DNA of 56,303 bases from Planctomycetota bacterium (GTDB lineage Bacteria; Planctomycetota; Phycisphaerae; UBA1845). The translations under genes and the position numbers were made by a program. Shown here in pieces: positions 1 to 8,638 of this stretch (positions are counted from its first letter, which is position 1; each line of letters starts with the position of its first letter). The DNA is taken from positions 1 through 56,303 of the forward strand of contig JAJRPG010000019.1 of NCBI GenBank assembly GCA_024280855.1, read 5' to 3'. The notes under the pieces were generated by a model that did no database searches, was not told the DNA's origin, and saw only the letters and a program-made list of their open reading frames with translations.

Positions 1-601
1 GACTGGTTACGCGAGTTTCTAGTTCATCGAATCCAATTGCCCAATTTTTGGCCTCAGAAATTGAAATGGGCTACGCCAGCTTACACGTCCGCCCATATCT
101 GAACGATGGCTGAAAATGAGGATTCTTCAACAGGCTGCTAGACGTGTAATCAAGAAAATTCCAACAATGTGCGTTAATAGTCTTGCCGTATGCGTATCGA
201 TTGAAGGTAGGGGGATCCGCGTAGTTAAATAGAGACTTGCTGGCGATTAATTCGTGGTCCTTACATTCTTACTTAAATCTTAAAGACCGATTGAATTGGC
301 ATGGATGAGATTCTGGCCTCGATAGTATTTTACTCATTTTTCAATTTTCGGCGTACCGGAATTATTTTTTCTATTTCAAAATAAATGTCTTTTAGGATTG
401 ATGCTATTGCGGTACAAAGGGTCGTGGTGGATTTGGAACAACTTGCGTTCTGCAAGTGTCAGCTAAGTCCATATCAATTCGGGAGTGTAGATGCACTCGT
501 GTTCGTGCGTTTGGGTCTGAAAATTTTATGCCACATAGCCGTGGTAAGTAAGTGGCGTTGAAGATTTTGACCCTGGAATTCTTACATATGGAGGGTTCGT
601 A
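1..601. other. Leading intergenic stretch, no gene supported
   Basis: I see no convincing coding region here. The only open frame of note is a short minus-strand one with no recognisable features. The last bases matter: GGAGGG at 590-595 sits six bases before the ATG at 602 and is a strong ribosome binding site for the following gene. No clear sigma-70 promoter stood out. Confidence 0.5.
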
Positions 602-2908
602 ATGTTGACTTATCAAGTCTTGAGGTCAAGGGAAAGGAATGCTGGGATGAAATTAGGAGCTAGAGGTATGTCCAGGAAACTGTGGTGCGTTGCAGCGGCC
701 TTGTGTTTGGCTAGCTGGGCTGGCCCGGCGATGGCGCAATGTGTGGATAATTCGGATTGCACAAGCCCAGTAGATTGTGCACAGCCGCAATGTGTCGCGG
801 GTACATGTGTACTTAATCTGTTACATGGGGTTTGTGATAATAGCTTGTACTGCGATGGCGCTGAGACATGTGATCCTGTAAATGGCGATCCTGAAAACCA
901 AGGTTGTTTAGATGGCCCGCCGCCATGTCCACCTCCATCTGCTTGTGATGAGGCTGGTGATTTTTGTTACACTTGTTTGAGCAACTCAGATTGTGATGAT
1001 GGGGCGTATTGCAACGGTGCTGAAACCTGCGTCAATTACGGTTGTGTAGCTGGAACGCCTTTTGATTGTGATGATGGTTTTACATGCACAATCGACAGTT
1101 GCAATGACACTACCGGCACATGTGACAATACGCCTGACAATGCCGGTTGTGATGATACTATTTGGTGCAATGGCGATGAGGTTTGCGATCCCGCTAATGG
1201 AGCTGCAGACATGTATGGCTGCGTTGCGGCAGGACCGCGTTGTGTCGATGGCTTGAATTGTACCTACGACCATTGTGTCGAGTATAGCCAACAGTGCTAC
1301 TTCTATGTTGATTGTTTTGGTGGTGTTGCGTGTACGATTGGTGCGTGTGGGGCAGATGGTGAATGCGAGTACACCAATAATGACGCCTATTGTGATGACG
1401 GTGATTTCTGCAACGGCGCACAAGTCTGTGACCCACCTAACGGAGGGGCTGATGGGTGTACAGTGGCAGTTCCCGAGGATTGCGACGATGGGCAGTACTG
1501 TACAGTTGATTCGTGCGATAGTGTGGCAGGTGCATGTGTGAATACGCCTAATAATGCTAATTGCGATGACTTTAATCCGTGTACGGATAACATATGTACG
1601 GCAAGCGGCTGTATTTTTGTGCCTAATCACGGTCTGTGTGATAACAACGTTTTCTGTGATGGAGTTGAAGTGTGCGACCCTGTGCTTGGGTGCATTGATG
1701 GCCCAGACCCATCGTGTGATGATGGCGTTGGTTGTACTGGCGACATTTGCAACGTGTTTTACGATGCGTGCGAGTATACCCCCTCTGACATTTGGTGTAA
1801 TGACAGCGCTACTTGTTCTACGGAGGTATGCGATCCAGTATTTGGCGAGATTGGGTCAGGTTGCTTGCGTACATTTGATGATTCTGCATGTGATGACGGT
1901 CTGTGGTGTACGGGTGTTGATACCTGCGATCCCGCGAATAGTGCGATTGCATCGGGGTGCGTGATTAGTCTTATACCTTGTATTGATGGTGTTGATTGTA
2001 CCGATGATGACTGCGATGAGGCGACACAGACTTGTGATAACCCTAACAATTGTGATGATCTAATCGATTGTACTACCGACCTCTGTCATTATGCCTCAAA
2101 TGCCTGCATTTACTCTTTGAATCACACTATGTGCGACGACGGTGAATTTTGCAACGGTGCGGAGACTTGTGACCCTGTTAATGGAGCACCCATGAGCGGG
2201 TGTCTCGCAGGGACTCCGGTGGATTGTGACGACGGGGCCACTTGTTCTACGGACATTTGTAACGAGATAAATGACACATGTCTAAATATCGTTGACCATC
2301 TCATGTGCGATGACGGTTATTTTTGCACAGGCGCGGAATTATGTGATCCTCCAAATGGCGCCGTTGGCACGGGCTGTACAGATGGCGCTGATCCAACATG
2401 TGATGATGGATTGAGTTGTACCATGGATTCTTGTGATCCAGTATCTGATTCTTGTGTTAATACTGACGACTGTACCGGTGGTGTGGCATGTGCCATTGGC
2501 ACCTGTGAAGCGTCCGGTTGTACATACACTTCTGACCATACTTTGTGCGACGATGGCTTGGATTGTACGCTAGACCTATGCAATCTTAGTAGTGGATGCG
2601 GGAGCTTTGTTTCCGATGAATACTGCATGAATTTGAATACGGATTTTTGCGATGGAACCGAGTCTTGCGACCCTGTTTTTGGGTGCGTGTCGTCCGGTAA
2701 TCCTTGTGCCGCTGGCACTAATTGTGACGAAGTCACAGATACTTGTGCCCAGTGTTCTGTAGATTCAGATTGTAGTGGCGTAGTAGCTAGGCCTTTCTGT
2801 TGTGGCAATCAATGTAAAGGGTGCTGCGATGATAGTGACTGTGGACTATTTGCGATCTGCGATCCAATAAGAGGATTTTGCTTGTTTAATACCGGGGGCA
2901 TTGAATAA
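602..2908 (+). CDS. Secreted Cys-rich repeat protein (CDDG / CNGAETCDP repeats)
   Basis: A 768-residue protein made almost wholly of Cys-rich repeats. Two unit types alternate: a CDDGxFCNGAETCDPxNG unit (about nine copies) and a CDDGxxCTxDxCDxxxxxC unit (about eleven). Cys and Asp are very abundant, which suggests a disulfide-knit, perhaps calcium-binding, extracellular rod. A signal peptide is visible (positive MSRK, hydrophobic stretch, AMA then Gln at residue 46). The start at 602 has GGAGGG six bases upstream; the ATG at 668 also has GGAG at good spacing and would give a more ordinary signal peptide, so the start is uncertain. The last 60 residues are a different CC-rich tail. No catalytic domain is visible. 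Repeats of this kind are common in secreted proteins of Planctomycetes and Myxobacteria; the role is unknown and I do not assign one. A terminator follows, so it is probably monocistronic. Confidence 0.85.
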   Translation: MLTYQVLRSRERNAGMKLGARGMSRKLWCVAAALCLASWAGPAMAQCVDNSDCTSPVDCAQPQCVAGTCVLNLLHGVCDNSLYCDGAETCDPVNGDPENQGCLDGPPPCPPPSACDEAGDFCYTCLSNSDCDDGAYCNGAETCVNYGCVAGTPFDCDDGFTCTIDSCNDTTGTCDNTPDNAGCDDTIWCNGDEVCDPANGAADMYGCVAAGPRCVDGLNCTYDHCVEYSQQCYFYVDCFGGVACTIGACGADGECEYTNNDAYCDDGDFCNGAQVCDPPNGGADGCTVAVPEDCDDGQYCTVDSCDSVAGACVNTPNNANCDDFNPCTDNICTASGCIFVPNHGLCDNNVFCDGVEVCDPVLGCIDGPDPSCDDGVGCTGDICNVFYDACEYTPSDIWCNDSATCSTEVCDPVFGEIGSGCLRTFDDSACDDGLWCTGVDTCDPANSAIASGCVISLIPCIDGVDCTDDDCDEATQTCDNPNNCDDLIDCTTDLCHYASNACIYSLNHTMCDDGEFCNGAETCDPVNGAPMSGCLAGTPVDCDDGATCSTDICNEINDTCLNIVDHLMCDDGYFCTGAELCDPPNGAVGTGCTDGADPTCDDGLSCTMDSCDPVSDSCVNTDDCTGGVACAIGTCEASGCTYTSDHTLCDDGLDCTLDLCNLSSGCGSFVSDEYCMNLNTDFCDGTESCDPVFGCVSSGNPCAAGTNCDEVTDTCAQCSVDSDCSGVVARPFCCGNQCKGCCDDSDCGLFAICDPIRGFCLFNTGGIE

Positions 2909-2961
2909 TTTTGACGTTCGGCGTTATCGAAGTCTAAAGCTTCAAATATGAGTAAATAACA

Positions 2962-3008
2962 GCCACGGGGGCGAGCATCATTAGCTCGTCTCCCGTGGCA
3001 TTTTTTTT
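2962..3008 (+). terminator. Rho-independent terminator of the Cys-rich gene
   Basis: The outer stem GCCACGGG (from 2962) pairs with CCCGTGGC (ending 2999), the inner stem GCGAGC pairs with GCTCGT around loop ATCATTA, and a run of eight T follows from 3001. It lies about 50 bases after the stop codon of the Cys-rich repeat gene. Confidence 0.85.
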
Positions 3009-3308
3009 GGGAGACTTGCTCTAAGAAGCAAGTTGTATTCGAATCCTTAGTTCAGCTTTGAAAGCTTGCGGCTATTGGTTTAGTAAATAAGTTGCTTGGC
3101 AGTTAGGCTCGATTCGTCCTATTTCGCACGACCACGACGCGCACAAATGGCGTATGCGATGCAAATCCTGCGCGAAAAATCACAACGCTGAACATCTGGA
3201 TATCGTCGATCATGAAATACATGGTGTTCCTGTAACCTTATGTTATTAAAGGGTTTATGTGGTGATATGGGCGACGGGTTGTTTGGTTTTCACTATAGAA
3301 AATGAATC

Positions 3309-3325
3309 CTGGCACGGGCGTTGTT
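3309..3325 (+). promoter_or_regulatory. Candidate sigma-54 (RpoN) promoter of the flagellar operon
   Basis: CTGGCACGGGCGTTGTT matches the sigma-54 consensus YTGGCACGRNNNTTGCW at every defined base except the C of the -12 element, which is T. The GG and GT doublets are ten bases apart, as sigma-54 requires. Transcription would start near 3336, about 50 bases before the small ORF and 235 before flgF. Sigma-54 control of rod and hook genes is common in other phyla. The imperfect -12 dinucleotide is the main reason for doubt. Confidence 0.55.
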
Positions 3326-3385
3326 ATAGATGGACGCTGACGGCGGTGTGTGTCTAGGTTGATGCCGCGTCGTTGGGAGATGGCT

Positions 3386-3574
3386 ATGCGTAGTAATGAA
3401 CAGATGAAGCAGGCTTCGAGTGGCGAGTCGCTACTGGCGTTGGATTGGAGCGCTCTGGGGAATCTCGTTCGCGCTCGCTCGGCTATGTCGGTTAGCGAAA
3501 CTTTTCTCGCAGTGGCTGAATCCGATGGAGAAAAACAAATGGCGGTCATTGATCAAAGGTGCGAATCGCTATGA
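3386..3574 (+). CDS. Small hypothetical protein coupled to flgF
   Basis: A 62-residue ORF that starts at an ATG with GGGAG six bases upstream (3375-3379) and ends in an ATGA overlap with the flgF start at 3571. That overlap is the arrangement used by other gene pairs in this operon (flgA/flgH, flgJ/flgN). The product, starting MRSNEQMKQASSGESLLALD, has no signal peptide or membrane segment and matches no family I recognise. It is the first gene after the candidate sigma-54 promoter. It could be a small flagellar chaperone or regulator, or only a leader ORF that couples translation. The frame is open further upstream from a GTG at 3350. Conservation in relatives would decide whether it is a real gene. 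Confidence 0.45.
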   Translation: MRSNEQMKQASSGESLLALDWSALGNLVRARSAMSVSETFLAVAESDGEKQMAVIDQRCESL

Positions 3575-4338
3575 GTGGATATGGGTTTTGGCTATCGGCT
3601 GCGGGTATGAAGGTGAACGAACACCGGCAGGCGGTTCATGCCAATAACATGGCTAACTCCAATACGACAGGATTTAAGCAAGATCTGGCTATGGTAATGC
3701 AACGAGATATTGAAAGTGTTGAGAATGCAGGTGGTGCGAGATTGAGGCATCCAGTATTGGACCAGCTGGCTGGTGGGTTGAATGTTCGGCAGAGTACAAT
3801 TGATTTCTCGCAAGGGCCAATTGAAAATACAAGAAAACCACTCGATGTAGCTTTGCAAGGCAAAGGTTTTTTCTCAGTGAGTGACGGTAAGACGACACAA
3901 TATACTCGCAACGGTGAATTTGCCATCAACAGAGAAAGCGAATTGGTGATGTCGGGCGGCGATGGGAAATGGCGCGTGTTGGGTGATGATGGTAGACCTA
4001 TTTCGCTAGCGAGCGATGGCGGCCCTCTACGGATTGCTGATGATGGCACGATACGACAAGGTAAAAACGTCGTGGCTAAGCTCGGATTCTTCGTGGCGGA
4101 TAATGAAAAGGCGATGCGCAAAGCCGGGGAGAATTTATTTGATGCATCGAAAACCGAAATGAAATCGATCAATGCTACCGTGCGTTCGGGGGCGATTGAA
4201 GGCTCCAATTTTTCGGCGATTAAAGGCTTGTCCGCCATGATAGAAGCGACGCGGGCGTATCAGTTGAACGCCACGATGATTCAATTGCAAGATCAAGTTA
4301 CCGGCCAGGCGGTTACGACCGTTGGACGTGTTGCTTAG
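3571..4338 (+). CDS. flgF: Flagellar proximal rod protein FlgF
   Basis: 255 residues, close to the usual length of FlgF (about 250). The N terminus has the rod/hook-family helix with the signature Ans-type stretch NNMANSNTTGFKQD near residues 28-42, the middle carries LDVALQGKGFFSV and the YTRNGEF motif, and the C terminus has the conserved helix MIEATRAYQLNATMIQLQD. These terminal helices polymerise to form the proximal rod in the periplasm. The start at 3571 is chosen because it forms ATGA with the small upstream ORF and has AAAGGTG upstream; an in-frame GTG lies at 3559. It could be called FlgG-like, but with a second, more typical FlgG next to it FlgF is the better name. It is exported by the flagellar type III system, so no signal peptide is expected. 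Confidence 0.88.
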   Translation: MSGYGFWLSAAGMKVNEHRQAVHANNMANSNTTGFKQDLAMVMQRDIESVENAGGARLRHPVLDQLAGGLNVRQSTIDFSQGPIENTRKPLDVALQGKGFFSVSDGKTTQYTRNGEFAINRESELVMSGGDGKWRVLGDDGRPISLASDGGPLRIADDGTIRQGKNVVAKLGFFVADNEKAMRKAGENLFDASKTEMKSINATVRSGAIEGSNFSAIKGLSAMIEATRAYQLNATMIQLQDQVTGQAVTTVGRVA

Positions 4339-4350
4339 GAGTAATCGTTT

Positions 4351-5160
4351 ATGGCTATTATGGCCTTACATTCTGCGGCTTCTGGTATGCGAGCGCTCGA
4401 CGAGAAGCTTAACGTCGTGGCTAACAACCTTGCGAATATCAATACACAAAGCTTCAAACGTTCTCGTGTAAACTTCGAGGATTTGTTGTACCAGGTGCGA
4501 CGTGAGCCAGGTGTACCCAATGCCAATAATGAGGCTATTCCTCACGGGATTATGGTTGGTACAGGGGTTCGGGTTTCTGGTACGCAGTTAAATTTTGAGC
4601 AGGGTTCTGTGGATACGACCAATAAGCCACTTGATTGGATGATAGAAGGTGATGGGTTTTTCCAGGTGACAACCATCAGTGATGGAAGCGAAATCATAGC
4701 CTATACACGAGCTGGAAATTACGTCATAAATCCTGAGGGTAATGTGGTTCTTGGAGATAGCAGCGGCGCGATTTTAGAGCCTCCGATTACAATTCCCAAT
4801 GATGCACTGGATATTACCGTTGGGCGAAACGGCGAGGTGAGGGTTAGGCAGCAGGGTACGAGTACGCTAAGCACGGTTGGTCAGATTGAATTGGCTCGCT
4901 TTGTTAATGTCGAAGGCCTGGCATCTATTGGTCGGAATTTGTATCGCGAAACGGATGCCTCGGGTACGCCGATTACTTCGCAGCCCCAGGCGGACGGTAT
5001 GGGCGCGATTAGTCAGGGTAACTTAGAGCTTAGTAACGTAGACCCTGTGCGTGAGTTGATTGACTTGATTACGACGCAGCGGGCTTTTGAATTGAATAGC
5101 CAAACGATTCAGAGCGCGGATGAGGCGCTGCAGATCGTGGCGAACTTGAGAAGGTTCTAG
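4351..5160 (+). CDS. flgG: Flagellar distal rod protein FlgG
   Basis: 269 residues, near the usual 260. It starts with MALHSAASGMRALDEKLNVV and the rod-family signature NNLANINTQSFKRSR, followed by LDWMIEGDGFFQV and YTRAGNYVIN in the core, and ends with ELIDLITTQRAFELNSQ and the terminal helix. FlgG subunits stack to make the distal rod that crosses the P and L rings. AGGAG at 4337-4341 sits nine bases before the ATG, overlapping the flgF stop. The gap to flgF is only 12 bases, so the two are cotranscribed. A second in-frame ATG at 4360 is a possible alternative start. Confidence 0.93.
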   Translation: MAIMALHSAASGMRALDEKLNVVANNLANINTQSFKRSRVNFEDLLYQVRREPGVPNANNEAIPHGIMVGTGVRVSGTQLNFEQGSVDTTNKPLDWMIEGDGFFQVTTISDGSEIIAYTRAGNYVINPEGNVVLGDSSGAILEPPITIPNDALDITVGRNGEVRVRQQGTSTLSTVGQIELARFVNVEGLASIGRNLYRETDASGTPITSQPQADGMGAISQGNLELSNVDPVRELIDLITTQRAFELNSQTIQSADEALQIVANLRRF

Positions 5161-5250
5161 AAGTGACACGGTAGCGGCATGACGTGAAAACACGTTGGGC
5201 TTAGCGTAGGGCCATGGCGCAGGATGCGACCAAAGATGTGCAAGGATTGC

Positions 5251-6441
5251 ATGATGGATTGTCATAAAGACATAGCGAAGGGAACTGCGACAGCGATGGG
5301 TCGAGGTGTAACGCTTTGGCACGCTGTGGTGATGGGTGCCTGGGTATTGCTGCTTGCTCAGCCGGGATACGCCGGTCGCATTAGCACTTACGAATCAGCC
5401 GTCGTGACCAGTGATGAAGTTCGGTTGAGCGATGTGGCTTCGCTGTCCGGTTTTCCTGTCTCGCAGGGGCAAAGCCTGTCGGATTTGGTTATTGCCAGTT
5501 CGCCAAAGCCTGGAAAAACAAGTGTTATTTTACTCGGGACGATTCGTGATGCGATTCGTAATCATGGAGTGAACTTTGCGCAGTTAACGATTCATGGGGC
5601 TACGCGGTGTCAGGTTTCGCGGATGGTTGCGAATACTCCCGCCACTGTGAACGCCATGGCGGATTTGCAGGTTTTATCTTTATTACCGTTGCGGCAGGCT
5701 AAAGTAAAAGCCAATTCGCCATCTGAATTAGTCATTGGTGACAGCTTTCTGTCGGCCAATTCTAATGGCACGCTGCGAGAAGCTGTGGTCGAATTTTTTC
5801 AGAAGGAATTGGAATCTTATCACGGCGCTGTAAGCGTATTGTTTGATAAGCATAGTGAACAAATGTTGGGGCTTAGTGGGCCTGGCTATCAATTTCGTAT
5901 TTCACGATCATCCAAAGCGATGATTGGTTTGACATCAGTTGGTGTAGATGTTGTTACCGGGGACAAATTAATTCAGACAATCCCGCTTGCTGTTAATGTG
6001 ACTTTAACTCGGTCACTACTGTCCACCAAACGAGCGATCAACGCAAAAGCTACGATTCGTGCTGCGGATATTGAGATTGTTCCTATCGTGGTGACCGATT
6101 TGGATTTAGACATGCTTGATGATCCGAATATGGCGATCGGTCTTCGTGCCAATCGGTTTATTTCACAGGGGACGTTGGTGAAGCCAGCGATGTTGGAATC
6201 GGTTCCTCTTGTGACGCGCGGGCGGCTTGTGCGTCTGACTTCCGTAGCTGGAGGTGTCAGTGTCGTGACAGCAGCTAAGGCCAGTGAGAGTGGGCATCTT
6301 GGTGAGACGATCGCCGTTCGGTCGGTTGAAAATAAGCGAGTAGAGTTTCCGGCGACGGTGGTTGGTCCAGGGCGTGTTCAAATCGGTGGGAAGTTGCCCA
6401 AGGTGATGGGCGTGGTTGAGTCGAGGGGGAAAAAGCCATGA
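5251..6441 (+). CDS. flgA: Flagellar P-ring assembly chaperone FlgA
   Basis: About 396 residues, longer than enterobacterial FlgA (about 220) because of an extended N-terminal half. A signal peptide is visible (TLWHAVVMGAWVLLLAQPGYAG). The C-terminal half has the SAF/FlgA pattern: TKRAINAKATIRAADIEIVP, then LRANRFISQGTLVKPAMLES, then RGRLVRLTSVAGGVSV. FlgA is a periplasmic chaperone for assembly of the FlgI P-ring around the rod. I chose 5251 because AAGGA lies just upstream; the frame is open to an ATG at 5224, whose AGG is too close. The end overlaps flgH by ATGA (6438-6441), suggesting translational coupling. Position between flgG and flgH/flgI supports the call. Confidence 0.85.
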   Translation: MMDCHKDIAKGTATAMGRGVTLWHAVVMGAWVLLLAQPGYAGRISTYESAVVTSDEVRLSDVASLSGFPVSQGQSLSDLVIASSPKPGKTSVILLGTIRDAIRNHGVNFAQLTIHGATRCQVSRMVANTPATVNAMADLQVLSLLPLRQAKVKANSPSELVIGDSFLSANSNGTLREAVVEFFQKELESYHGAVSVLFDKHSEQMLGLSGPGYQFRISRSSKAMIGLTSVGVDVVTGDKLIQTIPLAVNVTLTRSLLSTKRAINAKATIRAADIEIVPIVVTDLDLDMLDDPNMAIGLRANRFISQGTLVKPAMLESVPLVTRGRLVRLTSVAGGVSVVTAAKASESGHLGETIAVRSVENKRVEFPATVVGPGRVQIGGKLPKVMGVVESRGKKP

Positions 6442-7154
6442 TGTCCTTGCGTTTGATAATAATGGCCATCTTGGTATGGATGTCACTGGCGACCGCGGCT
6501 AATGCACAAACGTCTTCGTTGGGCGTGAAAAATAGAATTGCGCTGAAGCAGCGTCCGCCTGTCAAGCCAACGAGAGAGAAACCGCTTCAGGAACATCATA
6601 TTGTTTATGATACATATTCCTGGACTGCGAAAAAGCCGCTGCATCCGAAAACGTATCGACCCGGAGATTTGATTACCATTATTGTCAGGCAACAGCGACA
6701 ATACGAAGCCGATGCGGATTTGCAATCTAGAAAGAAATGGGAGATTACCAGCGAATTAGAAGCGTTTGCGAATCTGGTTTCTGGTGGTCTGGGGGCTGCG
6801 GCGTTTCGACGTGGGAAACCTAGTATTGATTATAAATTTGAAAGCCGGTTGCGAAACCGGGGAGATACCTCGCGTGAAGATCGGCTTACGACCAGGCTGG
6901 CTGCGAAGATTATCGACGTCAAGCCAAATGGTTTACTTGTTATTGAGGGGCGGGCGCGTGTTAAGCATGATGATGAAGTAAGTGCCATATCCGTGACAGG
7001 TATTTGTAGAAAAGAAGATGTTACAGCGGACAATACTGTGTTGAGTACGCAAATTTCTGGGCTTGACATTGTTGTTGATAATGAGGGGGCCATGAGAGCA
7101 ACTACGACACGCGGGTGGCTGCCAAAATTGATGGATTGGCTAAAGCCGGTATAA
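6438..7154 (+). CDS. flgH: Flagellar L-ring protein FlgH
   Basis: 238 residues, typical length. The family motifs are visible: YRPGDLITIIV near residue 76, the KWEITSELEAF and RGDTSREDRLTTRLAAKI regions, NGLLVIEGRARV, and the end TVLSTQISGLDIVVDNEGAM. FlgH forms the ring in the outer membrane through which the rod passes. In most bacteria FlgH is a lipoprotein. Here the N terminus reads as an ordinary signal peptide (LVWMSLATAANA then Gln) with no Cys after it, so it seems not to be lipidated. Basic residues follow in the mature N terminus. The gene overlaps flgA by four bases and is three bases from flgI. Confidence 0.9.
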   Translation: MMSLRLIIMAILVWMSLATAANAQTSSLGVKNRIALKQRPPVKPTREKPLQEHHIVYDTYSWTAKKPLHPKTYRPGDLITIIVRQQRQYEADADLQSRKKWEITSELEAFANLVSGGLGAAAFRRGKPSIDYKFESRLRNRGDTSREDRLTTRLAAKIIDVKPNGLLVIEGRARVKHDDEVSAISVTGICRKEDVTADNTVLSTQISGLDIVVDNEGAMRATTTRGWLPKLMDWLKPV

Positions 7155-7157
7155 AGT

Positions 7158-8300
7158 ATGAAAAAATTTAGTAAAACATTTTGTACATTGATTATCTCGT
7201 TTAGTGCGATGGATGCCTTCGGACAGCTTCCCGTTGCCCGCGTTGGGGACGTGACTCACTTGCAGGGTGAAGGCACAAACGTGCTGGTGGGTTACGGATT
7301 GGTCACAGGCCTTAACGGAACTGGTGATGGTAAAAAGTCGTTGGCGACGATGGCTGCGCTGGCTACGACGCTGGAGCGATTCGGCCAATCTTTTCCATCT
7401 CTGGATGATTTGGGTAATCCTAAAAACGTAGCTGTCGTGATGATTGAAGTTGTCGTTCCCGACCACGGTGTACGTGAGGGTGAACGGCTTGAAGTGTCTG
7501 TCACGGCATTGCAAGCCAAGAGTTTGCTGGGTGGTCGATTGCTTTCGACGCCGTTGGTATATCACGACCGTACTGTCGAAGGGCTGTTTGGGTTTGCTCA
7601 AGGCGGTATTGAAATTGATGAGGAATCGGATACGCAAACCAATGGTTTGATTCGTGGTGGGGCACGCATGGAGCGCGATGTTTTGATGAACGTCGTGGTT
7701 TACGGCTCAGATATTTCAGCCTCAGGATTCAGGAACAATTGGATTAAGCCTGGGCAGACTTATATGACGGTAGTATTGGATGAGCCTCACGCTGGTTGGT
7801 CGATGGCGGCTGCGATTTCGCAGGCGATTGATAAGGAACTCAGCGTCTCGGCTAATGTCGAGCGGGTCGCCTTGGCCGTTGATAGTAAAAATATTATTGT
7901 TTTGATTCCAGAGCATCAGCGAAACGACGCGGCTTCGTGGATTCGTGATGTGGAACGCACGCCGATTCTTATGGAGTCAAATGAGGCTCGTATAACCATA
8001 AATCGGCGGTCGCAGACTATTGTCATTTCGGGAGACACTCGCATGTCACCAGTAATAATTTCGCAAGCTGGCTTGACTGTCACTGTGGCTAGCCCGTTGG
8101 CAGATGGGACGATTCCTCGACCTCCTTTTACACAGGAAAATTTTATAGCTTTGGATGTGGCTGATAAACGTATGCCCAATGTGAACGATCTTCTTGAAGC
8201 GTTGAACAGGCTAAAGGTTTCGTTCAAGGATCGTCTTGCGATTATTGAAGAAATACATCGTGCTGGGAAACTGCACGCAAAAATTATGTACGAAAGTTGA
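7158..8300 (+). CDS. flgI: Flagellar P-ring protein FlgI
   Basis: 380 residues, as expected for FlgI. After a signal peptide (MKKFSKTFCTLIISFSAMDAFG) come the family blocks RVGDVTHLQGEGTNVLVGYG, LVTGLNGTGDGKKS, PKNVAVVMIEVVVPDHGVREG and, at the end, NVNDLLEALNRLKVSFKDRLAIIEEIHRAG split over two helices. FlgI polymerises in the periplasm around the rod, associated with peptidoglycan, with the help of FlgA. It follows flgH at three bases and is followed two bases later by the flgJ-like gene, so the rings and rod-cap genes are one transcription unit. Confidence 0.95.
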   Translation: MKKFSKTFCTLIISFSAMDAFGQLPVARVGDVTHLQGEGTNVLVGYGLVTGLNGTGDGKKSLATMAALATTLERFGQSFPSLDDLGNPKNVAVVMIEVVVPDHGVREGERLEVSVTALQAKSLLGGRLLSTPLVYHDRTVEGLFGFAQGGIEIDEESDTQTNGLIRGGARMERDVLMNVVVYGSDISASGFRNNWIKPGQTYMTVVLDEPHAGWSMAAAISQAIDKELSVSANVERVALAVDSKNIIVLIPEHQRNDAASWIRDVERTPILMESNEARITINRRSQTIVISGDTRMSPVIISQAGLTVTVASPLADGTIPRPPFTQENFIALDVADKRMPNVNDLLEALNRLKVSFKDRLAIIEEIHRAGKLHAKIMYES

Positions 8301-8302
8301 TT

Positions 8303-8638
8303 ATGGAATTGTTGTCAGTCAATAGTATTGCGCCAGAAAAAGCCAGTGATTCGCCCGACTTGAAAAAGTTGCGGGATACGGCAGAGCATTTGGTGGGTAA
8401 TGTATTTTATGGCACGCTGTTAAAGGCTATGCGCGAAAGCTCATTGCAAGGGAAATATGGTCACGGTGGGCGTGGAGAAGAAGTCTTCAATGCCCAGTTA
8501 GATCAGGTATTAGCTGAGCGTATGGGTAAGGCGTCACACGGCGGGCTGGCAGATTCGATTTACAACACGATGAAAAAGCAGCAGGCCAGTAGGTATAAAA
8601 ATCCAGCTACGGAAACATTATTGGAGCCAATACGATGA
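8303..8638 (+). CDS. flgJ: FlgJ-like rod-binding protein without muramidase domain
   Basis: 111 residues that match only the N-terminal rod-binding part of FlgJ: AEHLVGNVFYGTLLKAMRES, a Gly-rich GHGGRGEEVF loop, then the helix LDQVLAERMGKASHGGLADS. In gammaproteobacteria FlgJ carries a second peptidoglycan hydrolase domain; it is absent here, as in many other phyla, so another enzyme must open the wall for the rod. The ATG at 8303 follows the flgI stop by two bases; a TTG at 8297 is an alternative. The 3' end overlaps the next gene by ATGA. The symbol is by homology to the rod-binding domain only. Confidence 0.82.
   Translation: MELLSVNSIAPEKASDSPDLKKLRDTAEHLVGNVFYGTLLKAMRESSLQGKYGHGGRGEEVFNAQLDQVLAERMGKASHGGLADSIYNTMKKQQASRYKNPATETLLEPIR

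Noticed and set aside
986-1630. A 214-residue minus-strand frame opposite the Cys-rich gene
   Set aside because: Its sequence mirrors the repeats of the coding strand, with repeated Ile/Thr/Ala-rich patterns; it has no ribosome binding site or known motif. It is a shadow of the repetitive codons.
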